This document shows positions 1-5,616 of a stretch of 9,172 nucleotides of DNA, piece by piece. Position numbers and translations under genes: made by a program. Position 1 is the stretch's first letter; the number at the start of each line of letters is the position of its first letter. The stretch covers positions 1-9,172 of the forward strand of contig CAIVHJ010000445.1 in assembly GCA_903905665.1 (NCBI GenBank), written 5' to 3'. The stretch is from an uncultured Phycisphaerales bacterium. Lineage in GTDB: Bacteria; Planctomycetota; Phycisphaerae; UBA1845; CAIVHJ01. The notes below the pieces were generated by a model. The model had not been told where the DNA came from and searched no databases. It worked only from the letters and a program-made list of their open reading frames with translations.

Positions 1-46
1 CCCCCTCACCCTACCCTCTCCCCCAGAGGGGAGAGGGGTAAGGGGA
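1..46. repeat. Palindromic interspersed repeat (hairpin)
   Basis: A C-rich/G-rich inverted repeat. Positions 14-23 (CCCTCTCCCC) pair perfectly with 28-37, leaving the 4-base loop 24-27; imperfect pairing continues outward through about 9 and 44. It resembles the ccctctccc...gggagaggg palindromes scattered in many bacterial genomes, which are often mis-translated as PLPLSPxGERVG-like peptides. It overlaps the 3' end and stop of the methyltransferase gene and may also act as an end-of-operon RNA structure. No T-run follows, so I do not call it an intrinsic terminator. The repeat may continue beyond the left window edge. Confidence 0.75.
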
Positions 47-863
47 TAGGCGTTATGTTTCCTTTGTCGGCTCGCAAAACAAACACGATCCCTCCCGTGA
101 GTCGTCGAATCCGAACCGACGAGAAGCCGACTTCGCTTAATTGCTCCCCGATCTGCTCCGGCGTGGTGTAGGTCAGGATCGAATGGGAAAGATACCGATA
201 CGCACCCGTCCGATCCCGACTAATCCACCGGGCCAACTGGGGAAGCACACCAAACGCATACGCATGATACAACCACCGAACCACCGGATTTTTCGGCCAC
301 GCAAATTCCAGAATCACGGCGCGCCCGTTCGGACGCAATACACGATACACTTCACACAGTCCTGTATGCAAATCCTGAAAATTGCGGACCCCAAACGCAC
401 AACTGACGACGTCAAATTGCGAATTACCGAACGGCAACCGCAACGCATCCGCCTGACAACAGACCGCCCCGCCGTCAGAGCGACTGGAAAACCGCCGAAG
501 CATTTCGGACGCCACATCAAGTCCCACGATGCGTCGCAAACCGGCCCGGGCAAATTCATTCGCCAGACTCCCCGTTCCACAAGCGATGTCCAAAACACAG
601 TCCGCGGGACGAACATCCGCCAACCGCACCGTTTCCCCTCGCCAAAAGGCATCACGACCGACGCTGGCGATGCGATTCACTCGCTCGTAGGTCGGAGCAA
701 TCGAGTCAAACATCTTCCGAACGCGCGCCGCCTTGTCCGACTGACCATGCGGATCCGACAATCGTCGTTCGTCCCACAACGCTACCTCGGTTGTCGTATC
801 GGGAACTCGTGACGACGATCTCTCGGCAACACAGGAGGTTTGATTTTCCGCCTCTCGTTTCAC
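6..863 (-). CDS. ubiE: UbiE/MenG-family quinone C-methyltransferase
   Basis: A class I SAM-dependent methyltransferase of the UbiE/MenG type, which C-methylates demethylmenaquinone or the ubiquinone precursor at the cytoplasmic membrane face. Numbered from the GTG start (285 aa): SAM motif I VLDIACGTGS at 90-99, acidic motif GLDVASEML at 114-122, family signature FGVRNF at 157-162, and a RVLRPNGR...ILE block near 174-186 that fits the second UbiE signature. The first signature (YDxMNxxxSxxxHxxW) is recognisable from Y59 but reads YERVN...S...DAFW, with Asp where His is usual. I chose GTG at 863 because it overlaps the upstream ubiD stop as GTGA and has GGAG 8 bases ahead; an in-frame ATG at 920 would overlap ubiD by 61 bases. 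About the last 13 residues are encoded by a palindromic repeat, so the native stop was probably lost. Family call is firm; the exact quinone is inferred. Confidence 0.9.
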   Translation of the reverse strand: MKREAENQTSCVAERSSSRVPDTTTEVALWDERRLSDPHGQSDKAARVRKMFDSIAPTYERVNRIASVGRDAFWRGETVRLADVRPADCVLDIACGTGSLANEFARAGLRRIVGLDVASEMLRRFSSRSDGGAVCCQADALRLPFGNSQFDVVSCAFGVRNFQDLHTGLCEVYRVLRPNGRAVILEFAWPKNPVVRWLYHAYAFGVLPQLARWISRDRTGAYRYLSHSILTYTTPEQIGEQLSEVGFSSVRIRRLTGGIVFVLRADKGNITPIPLPLSPLGERVG

Positions 864-2401
864 AATCCATACTCCGCCCACCGGCGCTGAATCGTTTCCC
901 GGATTCCGTCGGTCATGCAAAGCAGGTCAGGCCAATCACGAATCTCTCCTTCGCCCGGAATCTTCCGTGTCGCATCAATTCCCAGCTTTCCGCCTCCGCC
1001 ATGATAAATCGATGCATGATCGAGAATATCCAGCGGACCGGTCACCTGCTCCAGATCACGCCCCGGATCGGTGTTGGCACACAAATGAAACAGCACGTCC
1101 TGTTCGTCATGCACGTTGACGTGTTCATCGACGATGATGACGATCTTGGTGAGCGCCATCTGCCCCGCCCCCCACAACGCATGCATCACCCGCCGGGCCT
1201 GATACGGATATTCCTTGCGAATCTTCACAAACGCGCAATGGTGAAACGCCCCAAACATCGGCAGGTGATAGTCGATCACGTCCGGAACGATCATTTTCAA
1301 CAACGGCAAAAAAATCCGCTCCGTCGCTTTTCCGAAATAATAATCTTCCATCGGCGGAAGTCCCACAACCGTCGTGGGATAAACGGGGCTCTTCCGATGC
1401 GTGATCGCCGTCATCGTGAACTTCGGATACAAATCCGCTGCCGAATAAAATCCCGTGTGGTCCCCGAAGGGACCTTCCCAGAGTTTTTGATTCGGATCCA
1501 CCCATCCCTCGATCACGATCTCGGCACTGGCGGGCACTTCCATCGGAATGGTTCGACACGAAACCAATTCGATCGCCCCACCTTTCAGCAGTCCCGCAAA
1601 CAACAATTCGCTGACTTGCGGCGGCAACGGACATGTCGCCGCATACGGCAGCACCGAATCCCCGCCCAGCACAATCGCCACCGGCATCGCCTGTCCCGCA
1701 GCGGCGTATTGACGATAATGCCGCGCGCCGTCGTGATGCACGTGCCAGTGAACCGCCATCGTTCGGGCGTCGAACAACTGGACCCGATACATCCCGACGT
1801 TGCGATCACCGGTCTGTAAATCCTTGGTATAAACTCCGCCCAGCGTGATGTAGCGACCGGTTCCTTCTGTCACGTCCGCCGGCTTCCCACCGTAACCAGC
1901 CGTCCCATCGTGGGGCCAGCATTGAATGATCGGGAGTTTTCGCAGGTCGGCGCCGTCGGTATGCACCACTTCCTGACACATCCCGTGTTTGACGATCCGG
2001 GGTGCAAAACCAGCCAATCGAACCAACTCCGGCAGCATCTTGACCTTTTCCATCAGCGTCGTGGGAATCTCAGGCTTGACGAAGGACTCGATCCGCTGCG
2101 CCAATTCCTCCAAATCCCGGCACCCCAGCGCCATCCGAATCCGCTCATAACTACCGAACAGGTTAATCGCAACCGGCTGGTCGTGACCCTTGACCTTCTC
2201 GAACAGCAATGCGTGACCGCCCCATCGACCATGAACCGGATCGGTACCGGGCGGAGAAAAGTTTTCCACCGCAGGTTGTTTGCTCATCCGATCGGCGATG
2301 GCGCTGATTTCCAGAACCGGGTTCACCTCGACACGAACCCGCTTAAGAAATCCCTTCTCATCCAGCGCTCGGATAAACGATTGCAAGTCAGGGTATGACA
2401 T
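860..2401 (-). CDS. ubiD: UbiD-family prenylated-FMN-dependent decarboxylase
   Basis: A 513-residue UbiD-family non-oxidative decarboxylase, close to the usual family length of about 490-520. The family uses prenylated FMN (made by UbiX, not in this window) to remove the carboxylate from a prenylated aromatic acid. Visible family blocks are NVGMYRVQ at 201-208 in the cofactor/metal-binding region, the hallmark EGPFGDHTGFY at 309-319 carrying the catalytic acidic residues, and GKLGIDATRK at 471-480 near the C terminus. The ATG at 2401 has GGAAG 9 bases upstream. Its TGA overlaps the GTG of the UbiE/MenG gene by 4 bases, which indicates translational coupling in one quinone operon. With a menaquinone methyltransferase alongside, the substrate may be a prenylated 1,4-dihydroxy-naphthoate acid of the futalosine route (MqnL-like role), but a UbiD role in ubiquinone synthesis is not excluded. 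Confidence 0.92.
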   Translation of the reverse strand: MSYPDLQSFIRALDEKGFLKRVRVEVNPVLEISAIADRMSKQPAVENFSPPGTDPVHGRWGGHALLFEKVKGHDQPVAINLFGSYERIRMALGCRDLEELAQRIESFVKPEIPTTLMEKVKMLPELVRLAGFAPRIVKHGMCQEVVHTDGADLRKLPIIQCWPHDGTAGYGGKPADVTEGTGRYITLGGVYTKDLQTGDRNVGMYRVQLFDARTMAVHWHVHHDGARHYRQYAAAGQAMPVAIVLGGDSVLPYAATCPLPPQVSELLFAGLLKGGAIELVSCRTIPMEVPASAEIVIEGWVDPNQKLWEGPFGDHTGFYSAADLYPKFTMTAITHRKSPVYPTTVVGLPPMEDYYFGKATERIFLPLLKMIVPDVIDYHLPMFGAFHHCAFVKIRKEYPYQARRVMHALWGAGQMALTKIVIIVDEHVNVHDEQDVLFHLCANTDPGRDLEQVTGPLDILDHASIYHGGGGKLGIDATRKIPGEGEIRDWPDLLCMTDGIRETIQRRWAEYGL

Positions 2402-2491
2402 CGTTTCTGACTTCCGCTAAATATCCCACATCGCACCACGCATGCGCGGCGTTCTGTACGTGGCTGGGACAACTTCTGGTACAAACACCCG

Positions 2492-2520
2492 TTGCGTCAT
2501 CTGAACTCCACGAATACTAT
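2492..2520 (+). promoter_or_regulatory. Candidate sigma-70 promoter for the LSm-galE-RDD operon
   Basis: TTGCGT (2492-2497) is followed by a 17-base spacer and TACTAT (2515-2520), a fair match to TTGACA/TATAAT. Transcription would begin near 2527, about 24 bases before the chosen start at 2551. This supports the short form of the small protein over an extension back to 2395. The gap between the divergent ubiD and LSm genes (2402-2550) shows no other clear site. I could not find a convincing promoter for ubiD on the other strand. Confidence 0.5.
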
Positions 2521-2550
2521 ACGCAGAATTCGTCACGGGTGGAAATGGTG

Positions 2551-2865
2551 ATGGCTGATCGGAAATCGAGTCTGGCAGGCGTGCTTGAACGATATCTGGG
2601 CCAACAGGTTGTCCTGGATACCGCCGATTATATTCTGTTTTTGGGCACGCTCACCAAGATCACCGACAGCGGCTTTTGGCTCGAAAACGCCGACCTGCAC
2701 GATTGCCGTGACGGACACGCCACCAAGGAAATGTACATCTATGACGCCAAAACCAGCGGCATCCGACCGAACCGAAGTCGCATTTTCGTCCTGCGATCCA
2801 CCGTCATTGCCGTCAGCGCCCTCGCCGAAGTCGTCACGGAAGACCTCGGTGAATCCGGTAAATGA
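2551..2865 (+). CDS. Small Sm/LSm-like protein (putative)
   Basis: A 104-residue soluble protein with no signal peptide or membrane segment. Its layout resembles an Sm/LSm fold: an N-terminal helix-like stretch (LAGVLERYLGQ, 8-18), a first beta block with the Sm1-like spacing of a conserved Gly-x-Leu and Asp (VVLDTADYILFLGTLTKITD, 20-39, then FWLENADLHD), a polar linker, and a second block IFVLRSTVIAVSAL at 78-91 that resembles the Sm2 'v-x-I-R-G-x-x-I-x-x-I' end, with Ser for Gly. Sm folds bind U-rich RNA as rings; RNA binding here is inferred. The start at 2551 has GGTGG 8 bases upstream; ATG at 2545 is a close alternative. An ATG at 2395 is in frame but lies upstream of the candidate promoter. 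galE follows after 33 bases. I do not recognise a named family. Confidence 0.7.
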   Translation: MADRKSSLAGVLERYLGQQVVLDTADYILFLGTLTKITDSGFWLENADLHDCRDGHATKEMYIYDAKTSGIRPNRSRIFVLRSTVIAVSALAEVVTEDLGESGK

Positions 2866-2898
2866 TTCCTGGCCTCCGGCCGATTGGAAGCACTCATT

Positions 2899-3885
2899 AT
2901 GAAAATACTCGTCACAGGCGGAGCCGGTTACGTCGGAAGTCATTGCGTCAAATTGCTCCGCGCCGGCGACCACGATGTCATCATTTACGACAATCTCAAA
3001 CAGGGCCACCGGCAAGCGGTCCCCGATGACGTACCGCTCGTTCGCGGCGACCTGCTCGATCGCAAAACCCTCGCCGACGTCTTCGACAACTTCCGCTTCG
3101 ACGCCGTCATGCACTTCGCCGCCATGCTCAACGTCAACGAATCCGTTCAGTTCCCGCGACTCTACTACGAAAACAACGTGCTCGGCTCGCTCAACCTTCT
3201 CGGCGAGATGATGACCCACCAGGTCCGCAAACTCGTCTTCAGTTCGTCCTGCGCCGTCTATGGAATCCCCCCCCGACTCCCGATCACCGAAGACATGCCC
3301 AAAAATCCCATCAGTCCCTACGGCCGCACCAAATGGATCGTCGAAATGGCGATGCACGACGCCGCCGCCAACCACGAATTAGGCTCGATTTTTCTCCGCT
3401 ATTTCAACGCCTGCGGCGCCGCCATCGACGGCTCCATCGGCGAGGACCACGATCCCGAATATCACCTCATCCCCGTCGTGCTCGAAGTCGCGCAAAAAAA
3501 ACGTTCCAAAATCCACATTTTCGGCACGGATTATCCCACCCCCGACGGCACCAACGTCCGCGATTACATTCACGTGGACGATCTCGCCCTCGCCCACCTG
3601 CTCGCGCTCGACCACGTTCAGGAAGGCCGCGCCGTCGCCTACAACGTCGGAACCGGCAAAGGACACAGCGTCCGCGAAATCATCGAATCTGCCCGCCGCG
3701 TCACCGGCCATTCGATCCCCGCCGAAGAATCCCCCCGCCGCGAAGGCGACCCGCCCGAACTCTATGCCGACCCCGCAAAAATCAAAACCGAACTCCACTG
3801 GCAACCCCAGATCACCGAGATCGACGCCATCGTCGCTTCCGCCTGGAACTGGCACAAAAAACACCCCAACGGCTACGACGAATGA
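2899..3885 (+). CDS. galE: UDP-glucose 4-epimerase (GalE-type SDR)
   Basis: An extended short-chain dehydrogenase/reductase of 328 aa that interconverts UDP-glucose and UDP-galactose with tightly bound NAD in the cytoplasm, feeding galactose use and surface polysaccharide synthesis. The N terminus carries the Rossmann GxxGxxG (G7, G10, G13). The catalytic Ser lies in FSSSCAVYG (114-122) and the Tyr-Lys pair is Y141-G-R-T-K145. RYFNACGA (167-174), DGTNVRDYIHVDDLA (216-230) and REGDPPELYAD (281-291) are classic GalE blocks, the last contacting UDP. The length matches GalE (about 330-340). ATG at 2899 has GGAAG 8 bases upstream; a TTG at 2884 in the same frame is less likely. It sits 33 bases after the LSm-like gene and 24 bases before the RDD gene, so probably one transcript. 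A related UDP-sugar epimerase activity (for example on N-acetylated sugars) cannot be excluded from sequence alone. Confidence 0.93.
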   Translation: MKILVTGGAGYVGSHCVKLLRAGDHDVIIYDNLKQGHRQAVPDDVPLVRGDLLDRKTLADVFDNFRFDAVMHFAAMLNVNESVQFPRLYYENNVLGSLNLLGEMMTHQVRKLVFSSSCAVYGIPPRLPITEDMPKNPISPYGRTKWIVEMAMHDAAANHELGSIFLRYFNACGAAIDGSIGEDHDPEYHLIPVVLEVAQKKRSKIHIFGTDYPTPDGTNVRDYIHVDDLALAHLLALDHVQEGRAVAYNVGTGKGHSVREIIESARRVTGHSIPAEESPRREGDPPELYADPAKIKTELHWQPQITEIDAIVASAWNWHKKHPNGYDE

Positions 3886-3909
3886 ACCCGAAACACGGGG
3901 ACCAATCCT

Positions 3910-4605
3910 ATGGATACACAACCGCCGACTAATGCAACACCGATGGATGAGAACCACTGCCCAATTTGCTCGCGCGAACTGAAAAAACCGCACAAATGCA
4001 AACCCCTATATGGCATGAAAGTCTGCCGAAAGTGCCGTAATAGTTTCGCCAATCGTCGCCAGGCAGCCTACCTGATTGATGTCATCCTGTTTCAAATCGC
4101 CGCTTATCTGGTCGTTTTTCTTGTTGAGTGGCCGATGATCCGACCCTCATCGAATCCGGCTCAAACAAACTATGTGGCTGTGACCGTCATTGAATTCGGA
4201 CTGGGTTGGCTGGTACTTCCGCTCTTCTTCTTCTGCAAGGACGGTTTCAACGGCTATTCTCTGGGTAAGTGGCTTATGGGTGTCCAGGTGATTGATGTTG
4301 AATCCAGAGAACCCATCCGCTTTCTTCGTTCGCTCAAACGAAATCTCGTCTTGCTGATCCCTTACGTGGGTTTTTTCGGCGTGGTTCTCACCATGATGAA
4401 AGGTAAACGATGGGGAGACGGCTGGGCCAAAACGCAGGTCGTCTGGAAAAAATACGAATTCAAACCGCCGTTCGATACACGGGGACTCCTCTGCACAGGA
4501 TGCGGCTACAATCTCACCGGAAATGTCTCGGGCCGATGCCCCGAATGCGGCCTGACCATACCCGCACGAAAAGCCCCCTTCGCAATTCCGGTTCTCAATC
4601 CGTAA
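3910..4605 (+). CDS. RDD-family membrane protein with N- and C-terminal Cys clusters
   Basis: A 231-aa protein. The middle is an RDD-type membrane domain: RRQAAYLIDVIL begins the first membrane helix (about 51-73, Arg and Asp57 as in the family name), a second helix follows at about 88-108, then the typical GYSLGKWLMGVQVID block (115-129), and a third hydrophobic segment at about 145-163. It is flanked by Cys pairs: C17/C20 and C39/C42 (with C30 between) at the N end, and C195/C198 and C210/C213 (CTGCGYNL...GRCPECG) at the C end. Both look like zinc ribbons, the latter of a type common in planctomycetes. ATG at 3910 has GGGGA about 8 bases upstream. RDD functions are poorly known; some are linked to ion transport. 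No function is assigned here. Confidence 0.82.
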   Translation: MDTQPPTNATPMDENHCPICSRELKKPHKCKPLYGMKVCRKCRNSFANRRQAAYLIDVILFQIAAYLVVFLVEWPMIRPSSNPAQTNYVAVTVIEFGLGWLVLPLFFFCKDGFNGYSLGKWLMGVQVIDVESREPIRFLRSLKRNLVLLIPYVGFFGVVLTMMKGKRWGDGWAKTQVVWKKYEFKPPFDTRGLLCTGCGYNLTGNVSGRCPECGLTIPARKAPFAIPVLNP

Positions 4606-4904
4606 TGCTCTGTCCCACTAATCTTGTACAGTGCTCTTCCGCACCGGATGGCGGTCACCAGCTACCCATTTTCTGATCCCTGATCCCTAACACCTTACCT
4701 CGAATCCAGCTACCGGCTCATACTCCAAGGATTCTTCTTTCCAGTTCAGCATTCATCATTCCGATTTCCGCATTCTCTTCGCTGCCCGCTACCGGCTATC
4801 GGCTGCTGGCTCTTACTCCCCGGCTTGCCGTTTGGCGGACGCCCAACCAACGCATGATCGCTCCTCACCGCCTTTTTTTCTTGTTTTTTCTCTTTCTCCC
4901 TTTC

Positions 4905-4983
4905 TCAATTTTCCATTTTACCCTGTGGTCTCAGAGGAGAGCTCTTTCTTCATCTTCAATTTTCAATTTTCCATTTTCAATTT
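4905..4983. repeat. A/T-rich direct repeats (tcaattttccatttt)
   Basis: The 15-base word tcaattttccatttt occurs at 4905-4919 and again at 4963-4977. The second copy sits in a run of near-tandem ttcaatttt units at 4955-4983. The A/T content contrasts with the GC-rich genes around it. Confidence 0.7.
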
Positions 4984-5010
4984 CTCTGTGTGCTCTGTGC
5001 CCTCTGTGGT
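4984..5010. repeat. Three CTCTGTG units at a 9-base period
   Basis: CTCTGTG occurs at 4984-4990, 4993-4999 and 5002-5008, exactly 9 bases apart, with a variable dinucleotide between copies. It matches an interspersed repeat that I know from many environmental bacterial genomes, where the opposite strand is often mis-translated as TTEGTEHTE-like peptides. A related ctgtggtctc lies at 4923-4932. Confidence 0.75.
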
Positions 5011-5144
5011 AAAATCTTCTTTCCGGCCCGCATTCCGCATTCTCTTCCTCCTACCTGCTACCCGCTGCCCGCTACCGGCTATTACCCCGCATTGATCTCC
5101 ACCCTCTGGCGCGGTAGGGTTCTTAAAGCGACTGGCAAAAATCA

Positions 5145-5170
5145 GAGCCGCGACCGTGAGGGAGCGGTTT
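5145..5170 (+). repeat. GC-rich hairpin repeat with GTGA loop and tandem G.A mismatches
   Basis: On the + strand, CCGC (5148-5151) pairs with GCGG (5164-5167) and CC (5154-5155) with GG (5160-5161), closing a GTGA loop (5156-5159). Between the two stems, GA (5152-5153) faces GA (5162-5163), which gives tandem G.A mismatches. Outside the stem, G.T, A-T and G.T pairs extend it to 5145 and 5170. A GNRA-type loop with tandem G.A pairs is a stable RNA arrangement and exists only in the + strand transcript. It lies 39 bases before the methyltransferase stump start and resembles a dispersed repeat seen in planctomycete-like genomes. Confidence 0.55.
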
Positions 5171-5208
5171 CCCGGATATTTTGTGTCATTTTGTTGGACG
5201 CTCTTAAT

Positions 5209-5616
5209 ATGGCCAAACGCAAAACCAAGCCACAGGCTTCCGCGAAACCAGCAACTCCGGCGGATCGGCCATCGGCGCGGCCCTCGACGCTGGTGGATAC
5301 GCGAGTCATCTATTGCGGCGACAATCTGGAACAACTGCGCAAACTGCCCGATGAGTGCGTGGACCTGATCTACATCGACCCGCCGTTCAACAGCAACCGC
5401 AACTACGAGGTCTTCTGGGGCGAAACCAAAGAGAAGCGCGCCTTCGAGGATCGCCACGCCTCCACGGCCGCCTACATCGACTACATGCGCCCGCGCTGCG
5501 TCGAACTCGCCCGCGTCCTCAAAAAAACCGGCTCCTTCTACTACCACTGCGACTGGCGGACGCCGCCAAGTTCGGTTAGTGTAAGAACCTGTTGGAGGCG
5601 GTACGGCCGTGCCTAG
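5209..5616 (+). pseudogene. N-terminal stump of a DNA (N6-A/N4-C) methyltransferase
   Basis: Encodes 135 aa. After a Lys/Pro/Ala-rich leader, residues 31-116 match the start of site-specific DNA methyltransferases in which the catalytic motif comes first: TRVIYCGDNLEQLRKLP, then LIYIDPPFNSNRNY with the DPPF motif at 57-60, then VLKKTGSFYYHCDW ending at W116 (base 5556). Intact relatives continue for several hundred residues through a target-recognition region and a C-terminal FxGxGT SAM-binding motif. Here the similarity stops at W116 and an unrelated tail (RTPPSSV...YGRA) runs to a TAG that lies inside the start of the next gene. None of the missing C-terminal part is found before the EF-G gene. 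ATG at 5209 has only a weak upstream GGA. Without the SAM-binding end it should be inactive. The leader's start is uncertain, since the frame is open further upstream into repeats. Confidence 0.8.
5594..5611 (+). promoter_or_regulatory. Ribosome binding site and GTG start of the endonuclease gene
   Basis: GGAGG at 5594-5598 lies 10 bases before GTG at 5609. This pair decides the endonuclease start, since no ATG is available near the beginning of the conserved protein. The start codon overlaps the tail of the truncated methyltransferase frame. Confidence 0.65.

Larger units (their letters stand above)
4768..5082. repeat. Pair of composite direct repeats
   Basis: Copy 1 is 4768-4799 and copy 2 is 5035-5082. 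Both start with ccgcattctcttc and end with gctgcccgctaccggctat. In copy 1 the two parts are adjacent; in copy 2 a related 16-base block (5048-5063, containing another 'ctgctaccc') separates them. A further fragment, agctaccggct, lies at 4708-4718. This looks like a decaying or expanding interspersed repeat family, not a coding or CRISPR structure. Confidence 0.7.
4606..5208. other. Gene-free, repeat-rich, pyrimidine-biased spacer
   Basis: About 600 bases with no convincing gene. The + strand is dominated by C and T, including an uninterrupted pyrimidine run at 4884-4906. The spacer is a mosaic of short direct repeats: ccgcattctcttc followed by gctgcccgctaccggctat, seen twice; tcaattttccatttt, seen twice; a CTCTGTG array; and a GC-rich hairpin just before the methyltransferase stump. 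Open frames here have low-complexity compositions and no recognisable domain. The part at 4606-4680 shows nothing I can name. Confidence 0.75.

Noticed and set aside
791..1819. Long + strand open frame opposite the ubiD gene, rich in Arg and His
   Set aside because: Composition is typical of an antisense frame of a GC-rich gene, and the opposite strand is clearly UbiD.
2395..2550. N-terminal extension of the LSm-like protein back to an ATG at 2395
   Set aside because: It would overlap the divergent ubiD start and include the candidate promoter. The extra residues look unrelated to the Sm-like body, and the ATG at 2551 has a well-spaced GGTGG.
2871..2881. GGCC-TCC-GGCC mini inverted repeat before galE
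   Set aside because: Four-base stem only, no T-run, too short to call a terminator or operator.
2533..3375. A 280-codon minus-strand frame across the LSm-like and galE genes
   Set aside because: Gly/Val/Asp-rich low-complexity product without motifs, opposing two genes with promoter, ribosome sites and (for galE) diagnostic motifs.
4866..4890. T-rich run after ctcaccgcc as an intrinsic terminator for the RDD gene
   Set aside because: No stable GC-rich stem directly precedes the T-run, and it is about 260 bases beyond the stop; part of a general pyrimidine bias.
4680..5090. Repeat cluster as a CRISPR array
   Set aside because: Units differ in length and spacing, there are no uniform repeats with unique spacers, and no cas genes are nearby.
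4990..5208. In-frame extension of the methyltransferase stump upstream of 5209
   Set aside because: The extra residues translate interspersed repeats (the CTCTGTG array and the GTGA hairpin) and have no methyltransferase similarity.
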